Assembly (NCBI RefSeq): GCF_000262045.1
Contig: NZ_AJVF01000016.1
Span: 1 to 64,000, forward strand
DNA length: 64,000 nucleotides
Origin: Bacillus siamensis KCTC 13613
GTDB taxonomy: Bacteria; Bacillota; Bacilli; Bacillales; Bacillaceae
Reading direction: 5' to 3'
The translations under genes and the position numbers were made by a program. Positions within the stretch are counted from its first letter, which is position 1. Each line of letters starts with the position of its first letter. Positions 18,512 through 27,391 of this stretch are shown piece after piece. The notes under the pieces were generated by a model. That model was not told where the DNA came from. It did not search any database and saw nothing but the letters and a program-made list of their open reading frames with translations.

Positions 18512-19711
18512 TTATCCTTTATGCATTTGGTATTCATAGACGTCCTTCTTCTCAGACAGATGAGCGAACGTGGACAGCACAAGGCCGAGAGCGGTCATCA
18601 GCGCACCGCCGGCAAACAGCCATGAGTAAGATCCCGTTCCGCCGAGAATCAAACCGCCGATCCAGGCGCCGAGCGCGTTTGCCAGGTTAAAGGCGGAAAC
18701 GCTCACCGCGGCGGCGATCGTCGTGCCGTTTTCAGAGGAAGAAATAACCTTTGTCTGTAAAAGCGGCGGCGTACCGAACGCACATGCACCGAATAAAAAT
18801 GTCGCCGAAACGGCTGCGGCGGGAAAAACAGCGATATAAGGGAAAATCGCCATGACGCCGATCAAGCCGATCATCACGCCGATCATTGTGCGTGTCAGCA
18901 GTTTGAGCGGCACTTTCCCTGCGAAAAAATTCCCCGCCACTCCGCCGAGACCGTAGGCAAATAACGCGCCTGTGATGCCGACCGTGCCGAAACCAGCTGA
19001 ATCTCTTAAAACCGGCTCGATAAACGTGTAAGCGATAAAAACGCCTGAATAGCCGAGAATGGTGATCGCAAAGGAAAAAATCACTTGCTTATGCTTAAAG
19101 ACACTCCATTCATTCATCAGCATCGGAATCACTTTCGGTTTTTGATTCGGTACGACCAGCATCAGACCGATCAGTCCGATCAGGCCTAAAACAGAAATAA
19201 TGAAAAAGACGGCACGCCAACTAAGGGCATCCCCTAAATAAGAGCCGAACGGAACGCCGAGCATCAGCGCCACGGTTAATCCTCCGTTCATCGATGCAGC
19301 GGCGGCGGAACGTTTTTCAGGCGGCACCATTTCACTCGCAAACACCATAGCGATAGCAAAAAAGGCTCCGTGAATGGATGCGGATAAAATTCTGGAAATC
19401 GCCAGTACGGCGAAATTTGGCGCAAAGACGCTCATCAGGTTGGCAAGGACGAAAATTCCCATCAACCCGAGCAGCACCGGCTTTCTCGGGAGCTTAACCG
19501 CGACAATGGTTACGATCGGGCCCGTCAGGCAGACGCTTGCCGCGTACGCCGTAACAAGCATGCCCGCTGAAGATACATGTATATGAAAGTCATCGGCAAT
19601 CGACGTCAAAATACCCATGACAGCATATTCCGTATACCCGATGGAAAATGTGCAAATCATTAAAACAAAAATCATTAATTTCACTGATGGCTGTTTCATT
19701 TTGATATTCAA
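18512..19711 (-). CDS. yfhI: MFS efflux transporter YfhI
   Basis: 399-residue 12-helix major facilitator of the drug:H+ antiporter-1 type, as in B. subtilis YfhI. The membrane part fills nearly the whole length; motif C-like GPIVTIV and a positively charged loop LPRKPVLL are visible. The frame opens earlier, but the TTG at 19711 lies nine bases after AAAGGAGG and is chosen; the ATG four codons later is 21 bases away. Substrate unknown. Confidence 0.85.
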   Translation of the reverse strand: MNIKMKQPSVKLMIFVLMICTFSIGYTEYAVMGILTSIADDFHIHVSSAGMLVTAYAASVCLTGPIVTIVAVKLPRKPVLLGLMGIFVLANLMSVFAPNFAVLAISRILSASIHGAFFAIAMVFASEMVPPEKRSAAAASMNGGLTVALMLGVPFGSYLGDALSWRAVFFIISVLGLIGLIGLMLVVPNQKPKVIPMLMNEWSVFKHKQVIFSFAITILGYSGVFIAYTFIEPVLRDSAGFGTVGITGALFAYGLGGVAGNFFAGKVPLKLLTRTMIGVMIGLIGVMAIFPYIAVFPAAAVSATFLFGACAFGTPPLLQTKVISSSENGTTIAAAVSVSAFNLANALGAWIGGLILGGTGSYSWLFAGGALMTALGLVLSTFAHLSEKKDVYEYQMHKG

Positions 19712-19819
19712 CGCGACTCGCCTCCTTTTTAATAAAAAAACAACGAATTTCATCTTAAAAGATATCGAAATTGAATTCAATCATTTTTTACTGAAAGTTT
19801 GAAACGAATGTGTTCAAAA

Positions 19820-19848
19820 GAAAAAGAGGCCGGAGCCGGCCTCTTTTG
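19820..19848 (-). terminator. Terminator of recX-yfhH
   Basis: AAAAGAGGCCGG/CCGGCCTCTTTT hairpin adjoining the yfhH stop. Confidence 0.9.
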
Positions 19849-20163
19849 TTAACTTTTTTCTTTCAAAACAGAAATCGGCAGCGCCTCTTCCCGGTCAGGC
19901 GACGATGATCTGTGCCCCCAGGCGAATACGCCGTTGATGTAATCAATGCTGAATGTGTCATCAGAACCTTCTATCTGATACACTGCGCCGGGCTGAAAGT
20001 CTTCCGGCTCCAGCATGTAGGCTTTGGCCATCGTGATTTTCCGTTCAAGCACGGCCAGTTCATTTACAATGCCCATCTGTTCCGCTTTTCTCGCTCTTTC
20101 CGTCAATCCCGCAATTTCTGTCTGTAGTTCATGAGGCGTCATTTGACTGTATCGTTTGTCCAT
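19849..20163 (-). CDS. yfhH: DUF1811 protein YfhH
   Basis: 104 residues, matching B. subtilis YfhH. N-terminal helical pair (about 8-50: HELQTEIAGLTERARKAEQ) and a small beta barrel-like C-terminal half. Function unknown. It starts seven bases after the recX stop with its own GAGGAG, so the two form an operon. Confidence 0.87.
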   Translation of the reverse strand: MDKRYSQMTPHELQTEIAGLTERARKAEQMGIVNELAVLERKITMAKAYMLEPEDFQPGAVYQIEGSDDTFSIDYINGVFAWGHRSSSPDREEALPISVLKEKS

Positions 20164-20169
20164 TTCGGT

Positions 20170-20961
20170 TTACTCCTCTTCCTGCAAAAATTGTTCAATA
20201 TCGTCAATCGAGAATCCTTTTCTGAATAAGTACTGTTTGACCTTCATTCCGCTTTCATAGCTGCCGTCATAGCGGTATTTCCTGATCGCCTTTTCCCCAT
20301 GAATCTTCAGGGCTTCCATCTCAGCTTCGTCATCATTCTCATACTCCGTCTGCTCCAGGGCGGCGTTGATGACGTCGAATGGAAAACCTTTTCGCTGAAG
20401 CTGCATCTGCGCCCGCTGTCTGATCTCTTTTGTGGACAGCTTTTTGTCTTTTTTCAGGATTTTCCCGATATGTTTCAGCGCTTCTTGTATCTGCTCATCA
20501 AATGTAAACGCACTGAGCGTCTCCTTGATGGTATCGTCGTCTATTCCTTTCGCTTTCAGCTCGCGGAACAGGACGTCAGGGCCTTTGCCGTTTGTTTTTT
20601 TGTGGGTGCTTGCATAGGCTTCGGCAAATTCTTTGTCATTTAAGTAGCGGTAATCGTACAGTTTATGGATGACTTCAGGAATGACCATCTCAGGTGTTTC
20701 TTTTTTCTTCAGATGGTCCCGGACTTCTTTTTCAGAGCGCATCCGGTATGATAAAAAATCTACGGCGCGGTTAAAGGCTTTTTTCACTTCATCGCCGTGC
20801 TGGATTTCAAGAATGTCAAGCTCGTCCAGTTCTTTCCCTTTTTTCAGGTCAAAACGCACAAGTACGTCGGCGTCGACGCTGAATGCATATTTCTCATCAA
20901 GAAAGATGTTGAAGCGCTCGGTGTTTTTCTTTTGGGTCGATATTTTTGTAATAAACGGCAT
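20170..20961 (-). CDS. recX: RecA modulator RecX
   Basis: 263 residues, against 264 in B. subtilis. Three-helix RecX repeats cover about 55-263 (e.g. SEKEVRDHLKKK, RYLNDKEFAEAYA). RecX binds RecA filaments and tunes recombination and the SOS response. The frame extends upstream, but MPFITKI at 20961 follows AAAGGAGACC. Divergent from yfhF. Confidence 0.93.
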   Translation of the reverse strand: MPFITKISTQKKNTERFNIFLDEKYAFSVDADVLVRFDLKKGKELDELDILEIQHGDEVKKAFNRAVDFLSYRMRSEKEVRDHLKKKETPEMVIPEVIHKLYDYRYLNDKEFAEAYASTHKKTNGKGPDVLFRELKAKGIDDDTIKETLSAFTFDEQIQEALKHIGKILKKDKKLSTKEIRQRAQMQLQRKGFPFDVINAALEQTEYENDDEAEMEALKIHGEKAIRKYRYDGSYESGMKVKQYLFRKGFSIDDIEQFLQEEE

Positions 20962-21051
20962 CCCGGTCTCCTTTCCCGCCCGATGTTCAGGCGTTTTTCT
21001 TTTTGACAAATGAGGTACAGTATATGTATCAACGTGTAAGGAGAGATGGAT

Positions 21052-21951
21052 ATGAATATCGCGATGACAGGCGGCACGGGTTTTCTCGGCCGGCATCTGA
21101 CAGATGTGTTTACCCGCCGGGGACATCATGTCTATATTTTATCAAGAAAACAGAGAGAAACCGAACAAAAAAATGTGACATATGTTCAATGGCTGGCCGA
21201 AAACGCGGCGCCTGAGCGCGAGCTTCCCCCTATTGATGTATGGGTGAACCTCGCCGGCAAATCCATCTTTGACCGCTGGACGGACACAACGAAGGAACAA
21301 ATCATCTCAAGCAGAATAAAAGCGACGAGAGAAGTCAGACGGATTATGAAGCAGCAGCCCCAAAAACCGCGGGCTCTGATTCAGGCAAGCGCCGTCGGCA
21401 TTTACGGCACTAGCACAGAGAAAACGTTCACCGAGCAGTCCGATACGTCAAATGAAGACTTTCTCAGTTATACGGCTCATATGTGGGAGCGTGAAGGCCA
21501 GAAAATTGAAGCGCTCGGCATTCGGACGGTATATGCCAGATTCGGCGTGATGCTCGGTGAAAAAGGCGCCCTGCCGCTCATGGTTCTCCCTTATAAGCTG
21601 TTAGCGGGCGGCACCGTCGGCTCGGGACGGCAATGGCTGTCATGGGTTCATGTCGATGACGCCGCGGAACTCATCGCGTATGCGGCGGAGCATGATGACT
21701 TATCCGGCCCGATGAATGTGACATCGCCGAACCCCGTTGAAATGAAGCAATTCGGAAAGACGATCGCAAGCGTCCTGCACCGCCCTCACTGGATTCCCGT
21801 ACCGGAAGTTTTTCTGGAGAAAGCATTGGGAGAGATGAGCCTGCTGATCGTAAAAGGCCAGCGCGCCCTGCCTAAACAGGCGCTGACGTCCGGTTTTCAA
21901 TTTACGTATGAAGAACTTGATTTGGCTTTAAAGGATCTCTTATCTGCATAA
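21052..21951 (+). CDS. yfhF: SDR39-type epimerase-like protein YfhF
   Basis: 299 residues: NAD(P)-binding Rossmann domain opening MNIAMTGGTGFLGRHL, and a C-terminal DUF1731 domain (about 250-297), the TIGR01777 family. Substrate unknown. An ATG six bases upstream is too close to AAGGAG; the ATG at 21052 has eight-base spacing. Same place as in B. subtilis, beside recX. Confidence 0.9.
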   Translation: MNIAMTGGTGFLGRHLTDVFTRRGHHVYILSRKQRETEQKNVTYVQWLAENAAPERELPPIDVWVNLAGKSIFDRWTDTTKEQIISSRIKATREVRRIMKQQPQKPRALIQASAVGIYGTSTEKTFTEQSDTSNEDFLSYTAHMWEREGQKIEALGIRTVYARFGVMLGEKGALPLMVLPYKLLAGGTVGSGRQWLSWVHVDDAAELIAYAAEHDDLSGPMNVTSPNPVEMKQFGKTIASVLHRPHWIPVPEVFLEKALGEMSLLIVKGQRALPKQALTSGFQFTYEELDLALKDLLSA

Positions 21952-22008
21952 AAACGGAAATAAAAGCCAATCCTATTGGTATTCTGTTTTGAAGGAGGGT
22001 CTTCTTTT

Positions 22009-22119
22009 ATGGAAAAGAAGCGCGAAAAACATCAGCAGGGAGCCAATCTCAAAAAAATGCAGGAAGTCCTTTATTCCGGTGAATTCAAAAAAGCGGAAAG
22101 AGCAGCCAAACGGAAATAA
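22009..22119 (+). CDS. yfhE: Small basic protein YfhE
   Basis: 36 residues, rich in Lys, Glu and Arg (starts MEKKREKHQQ, ends ERAAKRK), corresponding to B. subtilis YfhE. A strong GAAGGAGGG lies before the ATG. It is followed by yfhD at 69 bp. Function unknown; composition resembles minor spore proteins. Confidence 0.8.
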   Translation: MEKKREKHQQGANLKKMQEVLYSGEFKKAERAAKRK

Positions 22120-22188
22120 ACGAATAAAGATCGGGACCGGGCAGATACTATGTTTGTTTGATATCACTTTTTTCAGGGGGCGATTGAT

Positions 22189-22380
22189 ATGGGCAGAAAT
22201 CATACTCACAAAAACCGTGATAAAAACAAACAAAAACTTCCTCAAGTTCCGGCTGCTTTGAAACGTGAAACAGACGGCACATATGAGGAATATTCAAGCG
22301 AGCTTGCTGATTCCGCTGACCGCGAAGCGCAAGCGCGGATGAAAGCTGCTGACAACAGAGCAAAAAGCAAAACCCGCTAA
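22189..22380 (+). CDS. yfhD: YfhD family small hydrophilic protein
   Basis: 63 residues, highly charged, with the YfhD-family start MGRNHTHKNRDKNKQKL and acidic middle (EEYSSELADSADREAQ). Sporulation-associated family in Bacillus; function unknown. GGGGG site before the ATG. A bidirectional terminator follows. Confidence 0.87.
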   Translation: MGRNHTHKNRDKNKQKLPQVPAALKRETDGTYEEYSSELADSADREAQARMKAADNRAKSKTR

Positions 22381-22384
22381 TACA

Positions 22385-22420
22385 AAATCCCCGCCTCTTC
22401 TTGAGGACGGGGATTTTTTT
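22385..22420. terminator. Bidirectional terminator yfhD/yfhC
   Basis: AAATCCCCG...CGGGGATTT hairpin with plus-strand T7. It touches the yfhC stop codon. Confidence 0.88.
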
Positions 22421-23003
22421 ACAGTTCGGTAAACAGGCTTTTTGCCGGCGTCCGTTCTTTCGCCTTAGGCTGTTCATCCGGATAGCCCGTTTGGATGATG
22501 GCGGCGAAGCGCTCATTGTCTGCAAGGCCGAAGTCTTGATGCACCTGTTTGTCATACATAATGCGGCCGCTTTTCCAAACCATGCCGATGCCGTTTTCAT
22601 GCGCGAGAAGCTGAAGGTTTTGAATCATGCCGCTCAGCGCCGCAAAATCATCATTTCGCGTAAATTCATTTTCATCTTCTTTTAAGACGACCAACAAAAA
22701 TCCCGGAACGGCACTGAGATTTTTTCTCATGTTCCGCTCTTTTTCCTCGTTGAAATCATCTTTTATTTTTTTGAAAAATGAAACGTAGCTGTCCGCAAGC
22801 TTTTCTTTTCCCGCTTCGCTTGCCGCGTAGATAAAACGCCATGGCTCCGTCAGTCTGTGGTTCGGTGCGTAAACGGCCGTTTCGAGCATATCTAATATGA
22901 CTTCAGAAGGAACGGTTTCCGGTTTAAATGACCGGATGGATCTTCTGTTTCTGATCGTATGTTTAAGACTCTCGTTTTGCTGTAATTGTTCGGTTTTCGG
23001 CAT
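22419..23003 (-). CDS. yfhC: Nitroreductase-family flavoprotein YfhC
   Basis: 194 residues, FMN-dependent nitroreductase fold: N-terminal RNRRSIRSFKPE, central AVYAPNHRLTEPWRF and C-terminal AIIQTGYPDEQPK. It would reduce nitro or quinone substrates with NAD(P)H. A nearly perfect Fur box covers its promoter region, matching my recollection that yfhC belongs to the B. subtilis Fur regulon. The physiological substrate is unknown. Confidence 0.92.
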   Translation of the reverse strand: MPKTEQLQQNESLKHTIRNRRSIRSFKPETVPSEVILDMLETAVYAPNHRLTEPWRFIYAASEAGKEKLADSYVSFFKKIKDDFNEEKERNMRKNLSAVPGFLLVVLKEDENEFTRNDDFAALSGMIQNLQLLAHENGIGMVWKSGRIMYDKQVHQDFGLADNERFAAIIQTGYPDEQPKAKERTPAKSLFTEL

Positions 23004-23026
23004 GCCGATTCACCTTCCTATTCAAT

Positions 23027-23041
23027 TGAAAATGATTATCA
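23027..23041 (-). promoter_or_regulatory. Fur box upstream of yfhC
   Basis: TGAAAAT-G-ATTATCA, one mismatch from the 7-1-7 Fur consensus TGATAATNATTATCA. Confidence 0.85.
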
Positions 23042-23079
23042 TTTATAATATAACGGATAGAACCGGCTTTTGTAAACCG

Positions 23080-23964
23080 TTACGGAAGCTGAAGATGAAT
23101 TGATTCGGCATACACGGCCGTTCCTGTCATCTCGATTTTCACCTTGCCGCCTTCCTCCGTGATCCTGATTTCCACTTTTCCGTCTTTCCCTATTTCCTGA
23201 CCTTGTTCAATCGTGAGGCATTCGGCTTCAGAGCCCCCGTATTGCCGCATATAGGCCGCCATGACGCCTGAAGCGGTTCCCGTGACGGGGTCTTCGGTCG
23301 TTCCGGAGAAAGGAGAAGAAAAATGGCGTCCGTGCAGATCGCTTTCCTGATGAACGGTTTCCAGAGAAAATGGATGAACGCTCGCTTTCGGAAGATCTTG
23401 CAATACAGCGGGAAATTGCGTGTTGTCCGGCACCATATTCCGTGATGCTTCAAGTGATTTCAGCGGAACAATCAGTGTCCAGATCCCCGTTGATCCGTAA
23501 ACAATCGGAAGCTCGCCGTGGAAATCCTCAGCCGTTATCCCGAGCGAAGCCGCAAGCTGTTCTTTGTCTCCCGTAAACGGCAGAAATTGCGGGGGAGCCT
23601 GTTCAAGCGTGATGTATACCCGCCCGTTTCGTTCAGCGGCTTTTACGGGAAGAATGCCGGCTTTTGTCTCAATCCGATACGTCTGATCAGCCTGAAGCCT
23701 TCCTTTTTCAATTAATGCGTAAAGAGAGGCAACTGTAGCATGTCCGCATAAATTCATTTCATGGCCGGGTGTAAAATAGCGGATGCGCAGATCGGCTTCT
23801 CCGCTTTTACAGAGAAATGAGGTTTCATTGTACCCTGCCATTTCGGCGATCATCTGCATCTCTTCATCTGAATAATCATCACCGTTAAAGACGATTCCAG
23901 CGGGATTTCCCAGATCAGGAATATCGGTAAACGCTTCATATTTAAATACAACTGCCTGTTTCAT
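23080..23964 (-). CDS. yfhB: PhzF-family isomerase YfhB
   Basis: 294 residues with the two-lobed diaminopimelate-epimerase-like fold. The catalytic Glu is in GYNETSFL (about 44-51); GHEMNLCGHATVAS and DPVTGTASGVMAAY are the other family motifs. Substrate unknown; it is not linked to phenazine genes. It follows yfhC's regulatory region but has its own GGAAG site. Possibly monocistronic. Confidence 0.9.
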   Translation of the reverse strand: MKQAVVFKYEAFTDIPDLGNPAGIVFNGDDYSDEEMQMIAEMAGYNETSFLCKSGEADLRIRYFTPGHEMNLCGHATVASLYALIEKGRLQADQTYRIETKAGILPVKAAERNGRVYITLEQAPPQFLPFTGDKEQLAASLGITAEDFHGELPIVYGSTGIWTLIVPLKSLEASRNMVPDNTQFPAVLQDLPKASVHPFSLETVHQESDLHGRHFSSPFSGTTEDPVTGTASGVMAAYMRQYGGSEAECLTIEQGQEIGKDGKVEIRITEEGGKVKIEMTGTAVYAESIHLQLP

Positions 23965-24048
23965 TCATCAGTCTTCCTTTCGTCTCATGGTATGTTATTC
24001 AGTATAACAAAAGAAAATTAGAATTTTTAGTTAATTACATTAAAGGAA

Positions 24049-24080
24049 AAAAAAGACGCCTTTTAACGGCGTCTTTTTTT
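24049..24080 (-). terminator. Terminator of mprF
   Basis: AAGACGCC/GGCGTCTT stem, with the mprF stop codon inside the loop, flanked by A and T runs. Confidence 0.85.
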
Positions 24081-26633
24081 TGTTTTTCCGATCAGGCGGG
24101 TGACGAGAAACATCGTGACAGACAGTGATCTGTTTTTGCGGTATGCCAAGTATTTCCCGCGCCATTCCGGTTTGTATTTTTCTTTAAAGGCCCGCAGCCC
24201 GCTGAAGCTGTACATATACCGGACGTTGTTGAAGATGACGGCTGCGATTCTTTCCGACCAGAAAGATGTAAAGGCCGTTCCTACGTTTGACAACGGCGCC
24301 ATCCCCATATTAAAAGTGGTATAGCCTTTTTCCTGCGCCCAGAGAAACAGACGGATGAAAAGCGCGTCCATAATACCGTTCGGCGCGTTTTTCCGATAAC
24401 GCATCAAGTCGACTGATATTTCGCCTTCCTGGTACATCGGCATCAGGTTGGCAAAAGCGATGATCTCCCCTTCTGTGTCTTTCACGTAAGCAATCGGGGC
24501 TTGTTCCAAATAGTCCCGATCGAAGAAACCGAGAGAAAAGCCTTTCTCTTTTTTCGGTCCGAGCCATTCGTCCGAAATGTCTTTCAGCTTGGCCATAAAC
24601 TCGGAAGAAAACGGCGGCTCCCCGACATGAAATGTGTAGCCTTCGCGGTCAAATTTGTTGTTAATCGCCCGCAGCCCCGCTTTTTTCTTTCCTGACAGCG
24701 TAAATGCCTCCATATCCACGAGAGCTTCTTCTCCAAGCTTGAAGAAGTTATAGCCGAAATCGTGGTACAGCGCCATGTCTTCACGTTCAATCTGATAAAA
24801 CATGACACTCAGTCCCTGCTTATGCGCTTCGTTCAGAAATTCCTCGATTACCAGCGGAAAAGAGTCTTTCTGCCCTGACGGATCACCGAGCACGACAAGT
24901 CTTCTCGAAATCTGGCCGAACAATAAAAGCGCTTTGCCGTCGCTTGAGAAATAAAACCGCTTATCCCCGAGAAAGCCGAGATGGCTGAGCGCATTTCCGC
25001 CTTCTTCCGCCAAAAAGGTCTTCAGCCGTTCAGGATCGGCCTCTTCCCCGATCGGCTTCAATCTTTTATGATAAAAGACCGTAAACAAAAGGAAAAACAG
25101 AGGCACGACAATAATGGCCGTCATCGTCGCATATGTAATGTGCGAATTATTATGGACGAAGTAATCGTGGCGCAGCAGCCGATTCATTTTATCCCAAATA
25201 AAACCGGCAATGAGATTATAGTTAAACAAGGCGATAATAAACAGAGCGGCCGCAAAAATCATCTGGCCGAGTGTATACGATGCCTGTTCCCTGATAAACT
25301 GCCGCTTCAGCAGCACAAGCACGACGATGACGACAGGCAGAATAAAGATCGCACTGATGTTCATTCCTTTTAAGAAACTGAACACAAAACCGCCGACCAG
25401 CGCGGCGACCGCCATTGAATAAGAGCGTTTCGTCCGTTTATATAATTCAATCGGCAGAATTAATAGAATCAAAGCCGCGCTTAGCGATAACGCGTTAAAC
25501 GCAAGGAGCGCCGGCCGCGGAATATGCGGAATGACCGTCTCTCTGTCGATCGGCAATGCGACGGACGCCAGCACGACCACTCCCGACACGAAAACCAAAA
25601 GCGACAGCGAACCGTAAAGCACTCTGATTAAGATCCCGCGCTGCAATACGAGAAGCACGTTCGTCGTTTCTACGGCAGGCGCCATCTTCGGATTTGATTC
25701 CAGCCGTTTCAGCGTGTTTTCCGTTAAGTCGCCGGCCGCAAAGAACAGCCCGAACACAAACGGAATAAATGAATACACAATCCGGTAGATGACGATGGAT
25801 GTCACAACCGCTTCCTGCGGAAAGCCCATATTCTGCATGCCGAGCAGAAACAGGAGGTCAAACGAGCCTAATCCGCCCGGCACAAGGCTGATGATTCCCC
25901 CGATAGCGGCTATCGCGAATACACCGAATACATGGCGGACATCTGCGTGAATCCCCATGACATGCAGTGAATAATACATAACGACGGCCGCCGCAAACCA
26001 TTCGGCAAACGAAGCTCCGATATAAGAAAAAATCGGATGCCTCAGTTTTGCTTCACCATCTTCCGTTCGAGCTTTTTTATTGTTGATCCAAGCGGCGATT
26101 AAGGCCACCGGCACAATAAGCGCCACGCCGGCGATGACAGCCCACAGCCACGGCTTCTCACCTGTGATTTCGCCCACCGGCAGCACCCGGGCGACAGTCA
26201 GAATACTGAAGACCGACAGCCCGAGCAGCGCTGAAGAAGTAAGCCAGGCAATGCCTGCGACAAGTCGTTTTACGTCGTTCGTATGCTCTTTGTACAGCAT
26301 CGTCCGCAGTCCGACGCCCGCCAGACCCCCGAATCCAAGGACATTGTTAAAGGAATTGGCGATAAAGGAAACCCTGAACACTTTCCAATTCGGAATGTTG
26401 AGCCGCAACGCCCGTTTCAGCACAAAGTCATAAAAGGACATCACACTGACGGCAAGGAGGCCGAGCAGAACGAGGATAAATAAATCGTACCGCTCAATCC
26501 CGTTAATAATGTACAGCGTGCGTTTAAAAGAAAGATCTGTCAATTCCTTCTTCGACTGATAAATGACTAAAAGCAAAACTGCAATAGGAAATAATACTTT
26601 TAATATCGATAAGGCATTCTTTTTAGTCAGCAA
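24063..26633 (-). CDS. mprF: Phosphatidylglycerol lysyltransferase/flippase MprF
   Basis: 856 residues, as in B. subtilis MprF. The N-terminal membrane part (about 14 helices, to about 510) flips lysyl-phosphatidylglycerol; the C-terminal cytosolic GNAT-like domain (about 530-850) transfers lysine from Lys-tRNA to phosphatidylglycerol. The added positive charge protects against cationic peptides such as defensins, daptomycin and bacteriocins. TTG start at 26633 has GGAGAG just upstream; the TTG four codons earlier has none. Divergent from yfiV. Confidence 0.95.
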   Translation of the reverse strand: MLTKKNALSILKVLFPIAVLLLVIYQSKKELTDLSFKRTLYIINGIERYDLFILVLLGLLAVSVMSFYDFVLKRALRLNIPNWKVFRVSFIANSFNNVLGFGGLAGVGLRTMLYKEHTNDVKRLVAGIAWLTSSALLGLSVFSILTVARVLPVGEITGEKPWLWAVIAGVALIVPVALIAAWINNKKARTEDGEAKLRHPIFSYIGASFAEWFAAAVVMYYSLHVMGIHADVRHVFGVFAIAAIGGIISLVPGGLGSFDLLFLLGMQNMGFPQEAVVTSIVIYRIVYSFIPFVFGLFFAAGDLTENTLKRLESNPKMAPAVETTNVLLVLQRGILIRVLYGSLSLLVFVSGVVVLASVALPIDRETVIPHIPRPALLAFNALSLSAALILLILPIELYKRTKRSYSMAVAALVGGFVFSFLKGMNISAIFILPVVIVVLVLLKRQFIREQASYTLGQMIFAAALFIIALFNYNLIAGFIWDKMNRLLRHDYFVHNNSHITYATMTAIIVVPLFFLLFTVFYHKRLKPIGEEADPERLKTFLAEEGGNALSHLGFLGDKRFYFSSDGKALLLFGQISRRLVVLGDPSGQKDSFPLVIEEFLNEAHKQGLSVMFYQIEREDMALYHDFGYNFFKLGEEALVDMEAFTLSGKKKAGLRAINNKFDREGYTFHVGEPPFSSEFMAKLKDISDEWLGPKKEKGFSLGFFDRDYLEQAPIAYVKDTEGEIIAFANLMPMYQEGEISVDLMRYRKNAPNGIMDALFIRLFLWAQEKGYTTFNMGMAPLSNVGTAFTSFWSERIAAVIFNNVRYMYSFSGLRAFKEKYKPEWRGKYLAYRKNRSLSVTMFLVTRLIGKTKKRRR

Positions 26634-26802
26634 TGTTCTCTCCAATCATCATAAAATAGCTTATTTATTATAAATTCCCCCAATAATCTCCAACATATTA
26701 TACACTACCACCTCACATTCAAACAAAACTCGTCTGCAACTTTCTTTCTCAGATGAAAATCAGTAATATGGTATGAAGGAGTATGAATGAGGAAGTGAGA
26801 CG

Positions 26803-27285
26803 ATGGATTATAACCTGCATGATACAACGGTCTTGGGCGGCGATATTTTTTCTCCTGAGGAACGGGATATTTGGGTGCTGTACATGAAAGTGATGACGTC
26901 GGCTGGACTCGGCGATGTGTCAGAATGGATGAAGCTTGATATGAGCATGCCGCAAATGAAGGTGCTGATGCTTCTGAACAACCATGGGACGCTGAAGGTG
27001 AGTGAAATTGCAGAAAAAATGGGTGCTTCCCTTTCAAATACCACGGGGCTGCTTGACCGGTTGGAAAAATCGAGTTTCGTTACACGCGCCCCGTCAGAAG
27101 AAGACCGCCGTTCAGTCGTCGTTCAATTAACGGAAAACGCGAAAAACATTTTCCGCAGCCTTTATCAAAAAGGACATGTAAAATTGAAGCGATCATTGGA
27201 AACGCTGACTGCTGAAGAAAAACAAACGGTTAATCAAGGGCTCGCCATTTTGGCAAAAGCGCTGGAATCCTCCAAACAGGCATAG
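26803..27285 (+). CDS. yfiV: MarR-family repressor YfiV
   Basis: 160-residue winged-helix regulator. DNA-binding region at about 60-125: LKVSEIAEKMGASLSNTTGLLDRLEKSSFV and wing PSEEDRRSVVVQL. It lies just upstream of the MFS pump gene yfiU, separated by a terminator, and a palindrome in the yfiU promoter is the expected operator. Effector unknown. Confidence 0.92.
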   Translation: MDYNLHDTTVLGGDIFSPEERDIWVLYMKVMTSAGLGDVSEWMKLDMSMPQMKVLMLLNNHGTLKVSEIAEKMGASLSNTTGLLDRLEKSSFVTRAPSEEDRRSVVVQLTENAKNIFRSLYQKGHVKLKRSLETLTAEEKQTVNQGLAILAKALESSKQA

Positions 27286-27290
27286 AGATG

Positions 27291-27322
27291 AAAAAGGCCT
27301 GCCGTATCGGCGGCCTTTTTTT
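27291..27322 (+). terminator. Terminator of yfiV
   Basis: AAAAAGGCC...GGCCTTTTTTT hairpin, so yfiU needs its own promoter. Confidence 0.88.
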
Positions 27323-27324
27323 AT

Positions 27325-27369
27325 TTGACATTTAATTCATTCAAAGTGAATAATATATTTTAAGTGAAT
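27325..27369 (+). promoter_or_regulatory. yfiU promoter with MarR-type operator
   Basis: TTGACA (27325-27330), 18-nt spacer, AATAAT (27349-27354). The inverted repeat ATTCA-N7-TGAAT (27335-27351) fills the spacer, and AAGTGAAT recurs directly at 27344 and 27362. This geometry suits repression, probably by YfiV. Confidence 0.6.
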
Positions 27370-27391
27370 TAAAATGAAAGGATTGATCAGT

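Noticed and set aside
20170..21129. 319-codon version of recX
   Set aside because: The first 56 codons overlap the yfhF start region; MPFITKI at 20961 has AAAGGAG and the family length.
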